Shown here one piece after another: positions 10,001 to 22,400 of a stretch of 64,000 bases of DNA (positions within the stretch are counted from its first letter, which is position 1; each line of letters begins with the position of its first letter). The position numbers were made by a program, and so were the translations under genes. Origin of the DNA: Spirodela intermedia (taxonomy: Eukaryota > Streptophyta > Magnoliopsida > Alismatales > Araceae); the NCBI GenBank assembly GCA_902729315.2, contig LR746270.1, forward strand, positions 7,201,221-7,265,220, read 5' to 3'. Under the pieces are notes generated by a model that saw nothing but the letters and a program-made list of their open reading frames with translations, did not search any database and was not told where the DNA came from.

Positions 10001-13000
10001 TTTTTCAATGTTTACTCCCTATTGTGAGTATGCCTTTGGAGTCACTTTTATTCATTTTTTTTTTAAGCTTGTTTAGCCAAAATGGACTTATTCTTTTAGG
10101 CAAAATGGGGATTCATTTTTGGCATAATGGCTGATTAAAGTTCTTCACTACTTTCCATAGCATATAATGCTTGTGAAAATCACTTTTTATAAAAATAGTT
10201 TGTGCGCCTGAACACTGTGTAAATGTAACAGATTAAAATACAGACAGGCACCCTTGTGAATACACTATCCATTCATCACTTAATAACTGTTTGTAGATAG
10301 AATGTTAGTTGTGATGCGAAATTTCTAGTCTGATGCAAATGTTGATGTGCTCATTTTTTCCACAAATATCATTCATTGTGCAAAATGTGCCACTGAATGG
10401 TCTGAGCCTTTGTGTAGGCCATTGTTTTAATGTGTCATTTTTAATGGATCACGGGAATTTTAGAGTGTCCAAAAACATTATTTTTCTAATTATCCCTTTT
10501 CCTTAAGGTCTTGGCCTTGGCTTAGTTGGTAGAGAGATGTGAGGAGAGTAGTTTCATGTAAATAAGTTCACTCTCCAGACTTCTTTTGCTAATTAACTCA
10601 CGTCATCAAATTATTTTCTAAAGTATCTATTGCATTGAAAATAAATATGAGCAGAAATTTTATGGATTTTGATCTGCTTTCTTTTGTTTGTTTTGGCAGG
10701 ACTGGTTTGAACAATATCGAGAGTCTGTCATTGGTGCAGAGCACATGATACTGACAACCTTAAACTTTGAACTTGATGTCCAACATCCTTATACGCCTCT
10801 TAAATCTGTCCTCCACAAATTAGGGCTTTCCCAATCGGTTCTGCTGAATTTGGCTTTGAACTTAATAAATGAAGGGTGAGCATCTTGGTTTCAGTGATGC
10901 TTACATAACTGATATTATAGAGATGCCCGTTCTTTTCTTTATCGTGATTTTTTTGGGAAGATTTTTGTTCAGCTTGGTAACATATTTTGAGGTCTTCATT
11001 TTATCAAAGGAAAGACCCTGGACAGAAAGGCATTCAGTATGAACTTTCTCCAAATTATGGATTCTAGTTGATATTTAAATGGCCCATGTATGATTAGTTG
11101 GAGCTGGCCCAAGTATATGACTCTACGATCGACACCAAATTTGATTGTGATTCATGGCCGTTCATTTGTACAAGCGCAAGTTTTTAGATTTTAAATTGAC
11201 AGCCTTTTTCATAAGTTTCCAGTGGTTCATCAATTCCCATTTCATCTCTCCATATCTGCCGCTGATAAACGGGTTTGAGTATGATCTTCCTGTGTCAAAT
11301 TTTGTGTTATTTCTTCTCTAGAGAATTGTTTCTTCACGGGATATTGATATTTTTGGTTGGGATAAATTGCAGGATCTTCACGAGAATCTTGTGCTCTCCT
11401 ATGTGATATTCTTAGCTGGAGGATAGATAATGCTGTTCATGGAAAGCATTGTTTTATTGCTGAAGTTGCAAGTGGTTTATTTTGATACATTTTAATGAGA
11501 TTTGGGAGTCAAGATCGCTAACTAGTTTTTTCCGATACCATCTAGTACTGCCTTCTTGGTAGTCTATTTGTGTATGCATAAGTAATTTTGATTTTTTCTT
11601 TTTATCATTTTTAATTTTTTTTTCCTAAGTTTACCTGTTTCACACTTTTTCCTTCAATGTGAACTATTTTTATCAAACCCTTTTTTATTTTCCTTTTAAT
11701 TTCCCGGTTTTGTGTCCTACATTTCTTATTATTCCCCAACAATGGTTTTACCTGTTTTTGCTGTTGATTATTTGATCAAGATCAAATCTTTATGGCTTTC
11801 TGTGATTTCAACTATTATTGGCAGAATCAAGCAAATATCCGTTCACCATGAGTAACATATATTACCAATCAGTAAGAAATAATTTAGTGTTTTTAATCTT
11901 GAATCAACTATTAACTATCCACGACATGTCTGGTAGTGTCTCATCCACATCTGCCTTTGCTCCAAGGAAATAGATCAATCTCCACCTCCCCACCTCCCCC
12001 GAAAGAAAAAGGAAAAAGAAAAGAAAGGGACATTACCATTTATTGATACCAAATTGATTTCCTCGGACTTGGCTTCATATACTGATTACTCTCCAAAAAT
12101 GGTTAACTTTTTTCAGTACTACCTTTTTACTCATTTCTCACCTAAATTTTTTTAAAAAAGAAATCTCTTCATCGTTCGTTTCACTTCATATACCTTTTAT
12201 TTCGTGCATCTATGCACTTTGTCTTTCCATTTTTTTTTTTTAACTCCGTCCACCATCTACTTGAATGTGGAATGAATCCCGGGAAAGTTCAGACAAGTGG
12301 GTGATAGAGATGTCTCAATATACTTGAATTATTGTAAATGTGTGGTCACGGTGTCACACCTATATTACCTCAAGATGTTTGTATTTATTTGCAGCATGAG
12401 GATGGTAAAGAGAGGCCATCTTCTTTGGAGTTGTTGACCTGGGTCCCCTTTTTTCAATGCCCATGAATTGCTTAAGGGGATTGGCTGTAATGAGCATCCA
12501 GGCATCTCTCGCAAATGCCCTTTTTTTTTTTTTTTTTTTGGGTGGGGGTGTTTACGTCACAACGTCACTGGAGATTCCTCATCTTCAAAAAGGTCGTCGA
12601 TGGCAAAGGATTCCTGGCCTTTCCGAAATTTTCTTTGTTCTCTGACTTGCGTCAGATTAGCGGCATTCAACAAACCTAGATCACCCCACACGTGTTGATT
12701 ATACATTTTAATGGACATAATTGGCCTTCGGCTGATAAACAACCTCTATGATGAAGTATGGGGTCACAGCATTGCTGATTTAAATGTGGACGCTGAGAAC
12801 TTCCCCTATTCAGAAGAGGACTCTTTGAGTCTTTGGATCTTGATTGCCAATTTGCTTGACATCTTTATGATGCTTGCCTGTGTTGATATTTCCTTAAAGA
12901 GTCAATAGCTGGACTGAGGACCAGTCATAGGTATGATTTTGGAGGGTTCCTATCGCGTCTACTTGACATATGACGGTCTGTATCTCTACTGTTTCGCTTT

Positions 13001-13655
13001 GTACTTTATTTTCTGGATTTCAATGTGCACCAAGCATGATGGGTCCTGAAGATGACTAAATAATCAGATGCAATCCAAAGAGCTCAGCCTACTTCTAGTT
13101 TTCTCTCCTTGTCAGCACTTGAGGCAGAAAGATTTATATTCCACTGGGCATCTTATTTGCTAGTTGGTAAGGAAAGAAACACTCAGTGGCTTGTTTGCTT
13201 TTCTGTATCTCTGTGTAATTTTTCTCTCCCAGCCTATAAGTTCCCAATGGTAATGTTTTGGCACTATGATACGTTCTGCCTTCTGATGGATGGTTTATTT
13301 ACGATTTCTCATGAGCATTCTTGGTTAATGAATTAGAGTGTAGCGGAGTCTATCATTCAGCATTCAAACTCTGTATTATTTTTCAGATTAAGAAGCTCAC
13401 TTTGGCTCCAATTCAAGCCTCATCATATAGCTGCAGGGGCTGCATTCCTAGCCGCCCAGTTCCTCAATTTGGACCTCGCTTACTACCAAGGTATCTGGCA
13501 TGAGTTTCAGACCACGCCCTCCATTCTTCAAGGTATGGTGTATGGTGATGCATTCTCTGTACTGCGGCAGCCTCCTTATAGAAAAAAAAAAGTGTGATAA
13601 CTACTGATTTACTTGAATTGCAGATGTTGTCCAGCAGCTGTCTGAGATTCTCTGA
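7041..13655 (+). CDS. cyclin T-type cyclin (P-TEFb regulatory subunit)
   Basis: Six exons: 7041-7639, 7944-8025, 9889-10023, 10700-10875, 13387-13532, 13624-13655. All junctions are GT/AG and phases agree, giving 389 aa. Cyclin T landmarks run in order: SPSRKDGI (168-175), the LR.SYC.FLQ.LG helix, [27 protein letters not shown] (cyclin-box Lys/Glu near 239-242), HPYTPLK, then [25 protein letters not shown]. Known role of the family: binds CDKC to phosphorylate the Pol II CTD and promote elongation, in the nucleus. Odd points: about 155 residues of unrelated Gly/Ser-rich sequence precede the cyclin fold, far longer than usual; the usual Trp before the SRxE motif is replaced; and the protein stops right after the second fold, without the long C-terminal tail of many homologues. 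The ATG at 7041 is the first in-frame one; a later start is possible. Confidence 0.85.
7633..7898 (+). repeat. seven 38-bp tandem units spanning the exon 1/intron 1 donor
   Basis: Units start at 7633, 7671, 7709, 7747, 7785, 7823 and 7861, exactly 38 bp apart with no indels. Each begins TC(A/T)ATCT. Unit 1 starts in the last seven bases of exon 1 and contains the real donor (CT|GTAAGT). Units 2 and 3 keep GTACAT and GTACGT at the same place; the others have lost the GT. The array fills most of the 304-bp intron 1. Confidence 0.95.
8026..9888 (+). other. cyclin T intron 2, unrecognised content
   Basis: A 1.86-kb intron. A 132-codon open frame (8267-8665) is somewhat GC-richer than its surroundings but matches no family I know and is not needed to join exons 2 and 3, which meet in frame. 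It may be a captured fragment. Confidence 0.4.
9155..9291 (+). repeat. 26-bp exact direct repeat
   Basis: Two identical 26-bp copies at 9155-9180 and 9266-9291, 111 bp apart, inside cyclin T intron 2. Each contains CCTTAGAGATGTAGC. Probably a local duplication. Confidence 0.9.
10876..13386 (+). other. cyclin T intron 4
   Basis: A 2.5-kb intron separating the two halves of the cyclin fold. It contains a long T-run near 12522-12540 and T-rich tracts at about 11600-11700 and 12220-12240. Open frames here are short and unrecognised. No transposon is identifiable. Confidence 0.5.
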
Positions 13656-13896
13656 GATGTGAAGCTGTTGTCAGTGACGATGATGCCAATTACAAAGGTC
13701 CTGCGAGCGATTTTATAATGTGTTGGGTCAGCCATAGTCATCAGAGTCCTCTTCTCTCATGAGTGATGTGAGCAAAATATGTCATGGCGCGACCTTTTTT
13801 TAATGCAAATTTGTTCATTAGCAGCAGATTCTATACTTATGAATGCTGTTGTACACAACTGAAGATCATCTCATTTTTCCTCAGGATCTGTCTTTG

Positions 13897-13936
<40 letters not shown>

Positions 13937-16047
13937 CCTAAACCCCCCAGCACTCTAGTGTTATGCTATTAGAGGAAGGCACCACTTAGAACTCCCAGGC
14001 AGCCTGAAGTGTGGAGTTGGTGTTTCAACGCCCTCAACACCATTAGATTATAATACAATAGGAGACTGCTGTATCAAATGGCAACTTTCTCTCCATGGTT
14101 ATTTTCATCATCTAATCATATTGTCTGAAACCTATTGTTGCACAATGCTCATGTACATGGACCTCATAAAAGCCATAGTTGTTGAGTTTGGTGCTCCCAT
14201 AAATGCTTCCATGCTTACTGCTTCTGCCCATTTTGTACAATCCCAAGTGAAGGTTAAGAAACCCACATTTTTACAGCATCCAAAACATGGGAGCCCTGGC
14301 TTTCCAACATTGAGTCTAAAGTCATGTTCAGATGCCTAAATTATAGAAACGGGCACTAGCTTGATGGAACTTGACACCTACATGTTTATTTAAAGGAAAG
14401 TCGTCTAGCTTCAACTTAGACTTATCAACGAACCATCTTAAATATACTTTCATAATAAAATACTATTTACTTTATTTTAATTTAATTGAGTATAACATTT
14501 GGTATATTGTTTCTTACTTCAAAGATTTCCTTGATGTAATTATATTTTTTATAGTTTCTACAACAGCTCAAAGAGAACGTTGCACCACATCTCTAAGTTC
14601 CTTATTTGGTTCTCTTGGACTCAACAATAAGAACTGTTGATTTAGAAATGTTGCCCTTTTTGTGTACCCTCTTGAATCTTTTTTTCCCAAGTCAAATATC
14701 TATTTTCTTGTAGACTTCTTTGGTTTTAATTTAGACTTATCTCTTTTATAATGGTAAATATTTAACTCTTTCAAAGCAAGAAATGGTCTAAGACTATATT
14801 TTTAGCTAAATATATTATTTTTCTGTTTTATATTTTCATAAATTTCTTTGCATGAGGTAGGTGAACTCCTCTTGTGGAGCATGACCACGTGATTGAGTAA
14901 TAAAACGTCTAGAGATTCTAAATAACATCTTCAAGTAATAGTTATTTAAATTCATTTTTCTGTATAATTTTGAGAATGTTTAAAGTAGAAAAGTCTCATC
15001 TTTAATGTCTTAGAGATGATGGGCACAAGTAAAATTACTATTTTATCTATTACTATCCAGCTAATATCAAAACCACTATTAAGTTACTCATCAACCGATA
15101 TTACTATATCTATCTAGTAATGTGTTTTGAAGGACAATAACATATCACTTGATTGCAATCAACCTCCTCTTGGACAGCATTTCATATCTTAAAAGATCCC
15201 TTTAATGTTCCTTCATTGTGGATTTCTTAGTAAGTCAAGATGGTAGCTAATAACACTAACATTATTTGATTACATTATGACCTTTGATATTTTATTATGG
15301 CAAAATCATATTATTGGTTATGCTCTCAACATAACCAATTAAAATCATGGCTCCTCTCATTAATAATTAAGGTTTTGCTGGTCCCTAGGTGGGCAGATAG
15401 AATATTAAGATGAGTATATATATGTTGTTCACATCCTTTTCACTTTTTTTTAATTTTTAGGTTGCTTATCCTAGTTCTAGACTTGGTGGGCCAAGCTAAA
15501 TTATCTGGGGTCAACATAGACTTGGGTTGTCACAAACAAGCTCTGGCTGACATGTTAATTTCGGTCAACCCATTAAGTTGACACATTATATTGACTCAGC
15601 TGAGTTGACACACCAACACTTATGATTGGTCAACCTTTTCTGCCCTATTTCCACTTACCAAAGGTTCCTACCCTATCTTCACTCAATCTCAAAATACTAG
15701 ACATGATAGCTTTATGGGTTTATTTCACTGTGCTAGATACCCAAGTACTAGTTTACCTCTCTTTCCTCGTCTTACCAATGGATGAAAATCATTAAGAGGC
15801 ATTGCATAAAAATCATTAGTGATATTAAATGGATGAGCTTACCTATGCATGTTACATATCAAGACACTAGCTTGTATCTCAACCCTCATTAAAAAGCACT
15901 CCATATATAGTAGATTTATGTAAGAAGTAAAGTCCTGAGAACTGAAGATGCTGAAAGATTAGCTTCCCTAGTTTGCAAAGAGGATTTTTTCTAGTGGGTT
16001 GAAAGAAAGGTGGGATGAGATGAGATGATCTGAAAGCTCTTCCAAAG
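13656..16047. other. intergenic region between cyclin T and TRAPPC8
   Basis: It starts with the cyclin T 3' UTR. The rest is AT-rich from about 14.4 kb on, with no coding sequence that I recognise. The poly(A) site was not determined. Confidence 0.5.
13900..13934 (+). repeat. (GA)n microsatellite
   Basis: About 17 uninterrupted AG units, 245 bp after the cyclin T stop codon, possibly in its 3' UTR. Confidence 0.9.
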
Positions 16048-16050
16048 ATC

Positions 16051-16455
16051 TATTTATAGAGCCTAAGATGTCGACTGTTAGAGACAAAGGTCACGTGCTG
16101 CCGCCGTCTCATGGGAGGGGGAGGAGAGAGAGTGAGGCTGGGATTGATAAAAAGGTCGAAACGGCGTTTACATGCGCGGAGATCGTTTCCTTTCGAGGCT
16201 TTTTACGTTCGGTGTTCTCCCATCAATCGTCAGCTCCGAGGAGATGGGAGGAGTCCCAGACGATCTTCGCTCGAGGTCATCGTCAGGGACGCCCCATCGG
16301 ATCCAGCTCCGCCCGGAATGACTGTGCTTCTGCGAGAGCTCGGCGGCCATCGCAAGACGTCCGACAGTGTGCTCCCTTTGTGAGGCCCGCCTTCCGCTGC
16401 GTCCTCTGCGGGAACGTCACCTCGCAGGGGGGGAGGGGGGGGCCGACGGAGAATA
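16051..16455 (+). promoter_or_regulatory. TRAPPC8 core promoter and 5' leader
   Basis: TATTTATAG at 16051-16059 is the best TATA box and lies at the sharp change from AT-rich DNA to a GC-rich leader. A start near 16085 would give a leader of about 370 nt. The leader contains upstream ATGs: one at 16111 opens 90 codons and ends at 16383. The ATG at 16068 opens 139 codons and overlaps the main start, but lies between the TATA box and the predicted start site. These could lower translation of the main frame. Confidence 0.4.
16427..16442 (+). promoter_or_regulatory. G-runs directly before the TRAPPC8 start codon
   Basis: Seven G, one A, then eight G end 13 nt before the ATG at 16456 and are on the mRNA strand. 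Such tracts can form RNA G-quadruplexes or slow scanning ribosomes. The sequence is certain; an effect is inferred. Confidence 0.5.
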
Positions 16456-19400
16456 ATGGATCATGCGATGATGGCCTCCGCTGCTGATTCTCCGCTCGGG
16501 CGGATCCTGGTGGAGGAGATCGCGCCTGTGGTCATGGTACTCTCCACCCCGCTCGCTGAGCAAGCCTGTCGCAAGAACGGGTTGGACTTCGTGCAGATGC
16601 TCCGCCCCTTCTGTTTCTTTGAGAACATTGACGGTGTGTTGCCGTCCAGCTTGAAATAAATTATGGATCTTCATCGACACGTCTATCATCTTCGCCGTCC
16701 AAAACGTCTAATCTTCTTCGGCGATTTCAATTTCCTTTCAGTACCCGTGCGCACGGCCAGCGACCAGCCCTACAGACTGCAGGAGTTCATTCTACGGGTA
16801 TTTTATGCTTCCGACGTGCGCAAACATAGTTCTGAGGTGCGCCGGAAACCCGATCTCTGCATCCATTCAGCTCCATGTTCTTTCCTCGAGCCTCTCTCTC
16901 TCCATCTGTTTCCACTGGCTGTATAAATGTTTATGTTCAATTTGGAGTAATATGTGAAAGAAAATGAGAGAATGATCTGGCTACAGATCTCTGTTCTCTA
17001 TGATTTATGGCCTCATATTCCTTTCTCAAAGCTGGATATTCGGTAACACGATTTCACGCACGAATTACTCTCACGGATTGATTCAAAATACTTGACGCAG
17101 AATGCGTATCCCTGCTGATTACTGTCATACATTGCTTTGATTTGCACTTGTTTACTTTACTCTTAATGACCTTTTTCTGTTCTTTTAGTGATAAATCTTT
17201 TCCTTTTCCTTGGTTCGTCTGATGCAAACATTTGCAACGATTGAAATCAGTAAAATTGTGATGTTCACTAGCTATACACAATTTCACCTTCCCAGGAATG
17301 AAATTATGCAATGGGGAAGTCCGAAAGGTGGTTCAGTGTGAACTTCTGTGGAATGGTAATATGCCATTGATCGTTTCCGCAATTTTGACTAACATATCAA
17401 CCGCCAAGTAAAATTTACATGCTACGAAAGGCCATTCAGAAAATGCAAGAACTAATATTGGGTGCATTTTCCGTATTAAAAAGATCCAAAATTTGAATTC
17501 TCTACCCAGAAAGATTCATGTCATAAAGCCTCTTTTGAAAAATGCAAGGATCTACTATTTGGTGGTGTTACCCGTGTAAGAAGGATTTATACTGGTTATT
17601 TTAAGGAAAATATTCCATCACAGATAAATTATGTTTTAAATATTTTCAATTTGGAAAATTTTAATTTATATAAATTAAAGCAAACTCAAAATTGGCATCA
17701 GATAAACAAAAGAATACATAGGATTTGATTATTTTTATTTAAATTTTTATAAAATTATGTCAGAAAATTTTGAACTAAATAATCTGATCAATGTGAATAT
17801 AGAATTTAGTTGTTTAGGGCCATTTCAAGCAGCTCTTGAAGTTCCTAAATTATTATTATACTGATGAAATCGAATCACTTCCTTAAAAATAAGATATCAT
17901 AGAAATTCTGATATGTAGTTTGTCTTATTAGACTGTTGATCACGTCAGGGGATAGATTCCTAAAGACTACCATGATCAAGCTACCCTTCGGGCATCTCTT
18001 CCCTCAGTTTGTGAGGGCTGATCTAACTTAATGTCCACAGTGAGAGGAAGTGGAGAAAATTATTCAAAAGGAACCTGGGAAGCTCAGCTAAAATTCAGTC
18101 TCAATAAAGGCAGAAGTGGTACATGTATCATTATCATGGTTATTATTTCATGTATTTCTTATTTGAAAACTTGTGATAAACAGGATCTTCTTTTATAACT
18201 CAGTGTTGTTTGAGTTAAATGGAGAAAATACCTATATTCAGGTTCTTAAATCCCTGTGAAGGCTGCCAAAGATGGCAATGTCTTTCTTGCTAATGTGGAC
18301 AAGGAGCGAGGCTTTTTTCTCTACAAGGCTACAATGAAAAATGCCTACTTGTGGACGGAAAATAACAGCAGTGGTCCTCTTTTGTCACGTTTAAAAAGTT
18401 GACTTGCCTGAATAATATTTTGCCTTCTGTTGCCAAGTGAATGTTTCAAAATTAAGGAGAGGGTATTCGTCCAATGTCTACAAGCTAAGGTAGACGAGGG
18501 GAAGTATGTCACATGTAGATCTGGATACATATGCAGTCATAGAGCCAGATTCCTCAGTGGTTACACCTACACCATCAAATCTCTCTCTACATGGTTCCTG
18601 GTTTGTTGCATTTTCGCAATGTTAGTGAAGATATTCTCCATACAAGTTAGAAAGATCTGTTGGTTTTGTTCTTATACATGCAACAGTTGATCTTAATCTG
18701 GAAATTAGACTGACTGTAGACTTGCAATATGTGACCAGCCTAGGTAACAGCACGTCCATTAAATATAGTTTACTTTTCACTATCATTGGCAGATTATGAG
18801 CCCTCTGTAGTTGGTGTAGGTAGTTTATGCCGAAAAGAAAGTGGAGCCTTCTCTCACGTCTCGAATGAGAGAGAAACTTTTGGCTCGTTTTCATTTACTT
18901 CTCTCCTGTTATATAACTTCTGTTCATATTCTCTCCGGTCTTCTTAGATACTGTCTCTCCCTTTTTGTAATGCAATTGCCCAGTCGTTCTTATTCATATT
19001 TTCTATTGTCCTTTTATCAACGAATTTATCATCAATAATAACCTCTTTTTACTTTTTTTTTGTAATGTACTTTACTGTTATGTGAATAATGATTAGTGAT
19101 GGTCCAAGCAGGTTGCAGAAAATTTATTAAAGCAAGTTGTGACCGACAGAAGTGAGATACCTTTCTCTAAATCACAGACTGATGGTTTGCATTACGAAGG
19201 TATTTCCGCTGGCAGAAAAACTCACCTTGATGCCATCAGAATCAATAGTTTAATTTCTTCCATTGAATTATCATCATGCTTTCAGGTTTATGTTTTTGTT
19301 GAAATATCCTTTGTTTGACGGGATATGCATCTTACTTGTCGTATCTGCGTGCTTTGGTTTTGAAATTGGTGTGCAAGAGAATGTTTGAGTCTGCAACTCT

Positions 19401-22400
19401 TGATTCCCACCCAAATACTGCCCTGAATCAGAATGTGGAGTGATGCGAAATTTAATCCTACACACTATCTGTCATCCAAACTTATTATCTTTAAAATCCG
19501 AATAAAGGACAGCCGATTCACCTTACAATAAACTTCTTCAAAAGCTTCCTTAACAGAGACCTTTCTTAAAGTAAATAACTAACAGCATTGGTTCTTGCTT
19601 CGAAAATTTGGATCACAATATATGCTTTGAAATTGGGTTTCTGTTCCATGCTCTCTGTCCTCTATGTTTGGAAACAATGCCTCATGATGCATTACGGAAA
19701 TTTTTTTTGACATCTCGTAATGGAGTATGAAAGGATTTGTTTGTTCAATGATAGGTTTCGGTTCGTGAATTATCCATAGGTTTGCCCAATGAATTATTTT
19801 TATGACCTCTTGAATTGACTATCAGTTTCGCACACAGTGAGTGTTTATTTTGATTTTTGTTTTATAAATGCTCATTGCATGTAAGTTTTAAAAAAAAGGT
19901 TCTGTGAGTAAACAATTTTTCACTGTCTTAAAGATTTATAATGAGTGACAGATTGCATCAGGTTCTATTACATGAAGTGCTATTTGTTTTGATGTGATGG
20001 CTTGCTGAAAATGAATAGATCCGACTTTGGTTGTGTCACATGCACATGCCTATGCTGATAGGCATGTGCATACTCTATGCTGATAGGTTGTGACAGGAAA
20101 CTTGGTTGAGCCCTGTTGACTTACAATAGGTTTTACTGCTGCGAACAATACTCTATGCTGATAGTCAAAAATAGCATATATGGCTTGATGGGACGTGAAT
20201 TTGTTATTGTGACATCATCATTAGTTATTTCTTTTAAAATTTAGTAGTCACGTATGATTTTCTCATTGGTTCAGCTCATTTAGTAGAATGAGCTAGTAGT
20301 AGTATCCCTTGGGACTTCAACATGCTTTTGTGTTTTCGTACAAGGTTGTTCCTCTCGTCCATACTGTCTGAAAGTTATCATTTGTTCTATTTGTATTCTT
20401 GTCCAAGTTATGATACTTTTTCTTTCTTGTAACTGATGCTACCTTGTTTGAATAAATCTTTATCGAGGAATGTCTTATGAGTCCAGTCCTAATGACCATG
20501 CTTTTTGCAAATTGTCAACTGGAATCAGTGATACCACTTTGTTATCTAATAAAACATTTTAGCCAAGGTTGGCATCTTGAAGTTCAAAAAAAATACAGTG
20601 GACGGAGCTTTTTCTAGTGTTTCTTTACAGATGAATTTTTGGGCAGTGTCTTTTTACAGGTGACTTTTCCATTTTGAGAGCCTTGAACTTAAAGAGTGAC
20701 GTACCAGCTTGTGACTTAGTTTCTGTTCTCGTTCATGGGGGTATACTGCTTTGATAGTTGATTGTGTACATACTGCCTTTATCCCTTTTCTTGTTTTTTT
20801 CACTAATTGACTCTGTGATACTATCCTTCTAAAAGTAAAAAAAAATGATGTATGGAATTTCTTAAAGTTCACCCATAATTTACAATTTAATTTTGTTCAC
20901 CATCGCACCTAATGGCTAAATTTCCTTTGGTCACTGTAGTTTTAAAGTTATTTTTGTCTTTCAAAATTTCAAAACATTTTTATTTTGTAAAAAACCTTAA
21001 AACAACATTTTCACAAAGTTGTTTCTTTGGAGGCACAGTTTCTGCAACACACTTTTACGCTTCGATTATGAAAAGAACTTGGCTGATGATGATGTCAGTG
21101 TCTCATTTGTTCGTCATTAGCGTGTATTTTCGTTTTTAAGTTGCTGTAGATGAGGAAAACATTTTCTAACTTGGTTAGGAATATTTATTTGGCAGGACAT
21201 GATTCTGAATCTGTGCCACCATGGTTTCAGACATTTAATAGGGAGCTTTTACATACACTATCCTTCTCAGAGCATGAAACTTTTGACCATCCTGTTGCCT
21301 GTAAGCTGCTTGCTTCTTTTCACCTTTTCCTGATGTTAGAGACTTCCATCCATTTTATTATTCTGCTACGTTGCTTTCTTTACTTCATGCTTTTTAAATA
21401 TTGGAACTAACCTCAACTTCAGGCCTCTTGGTTGTTTCAACAAATGATGATCAGCCAATAAGCAGATTTGTCGATCTGTTCAATATGGAACAGTTGCCCT
21501 CTCTTCTAAAGGATGGTACAATGGATTCGAAGATATTGAAACACTACCTCCTACTCCATGACAACCAAAGTGGCAATCTAGAGAAGTATAATATCTTTCT
21601 AATTATTGTGTTTTCTTCTCCAACTTGCAGAAGTTATATCTTGAATCCTATAGATCTAACCATCATCTTGTTGTAGACAGTTTTTTTTCTTTCACATTGT
21701 AGATTTTTTGTGGACTAATTGTGCGTTTAGCTGTCAAAAAAAGGGCAATCGATCTTTATATGTGGTGTATCTGTTGAAAATTTCATGATTTGAAGAGTTG
21801 TTGGATTCTCAAGAAGGAAATTAGTTTGTCAAGGAAAGGGAAAAATAAGTCATAGCTTTTAATCTGTGTTTAGATTACTCTAGAGAAATGGGCGTTCGAT
21901 TTGATTTTTCACTTTATCTTTGAATGTAAGACTCATTTAACTTTCTGAGATTTATATGTCATTCATGAAATACAAATCATATGGACTTGGCATGTTTATT
22001 GGAAAAACTTAGCTGAAAGCTAACTGGGTGAATATTGTGATCATGCCATCATAGCATTCATTTTCTTTCCAAAAAATTATCTTAGATGGTAACAGAACGA
22101 TTTTTATTTTTTTGCAACACTATATTCTGGTTCACTTACTGTCGAGAATTGATCTTGATTGAGATTCTTGCAACTTGGAGAATGGAAGGATTCTATCTTC
22201 ACGATCCTCCTCTTCCAGGAAGATGAATCAGTCACCACTTCTTGGAACATAATTTCCGCAATCTCAAAATCTCAATTATCTTGGTTTCCCGCTTAAGTAC
22301 AGGCTACATGAGTTAATGGGCCAGGCCCATTATATTAGTCTTTAAGTGGATCCGTTAACAATTTAATGGATCCACTTAACATAGGGAAGGACATAGAAGG

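Noticed and set aside
12457-12908. Several 60-76-codon frames in cyclin T intron 4
   Set aside because: They start in or near a long T-run, lack family similarity, and exons 4 and 5 join in frame without them.
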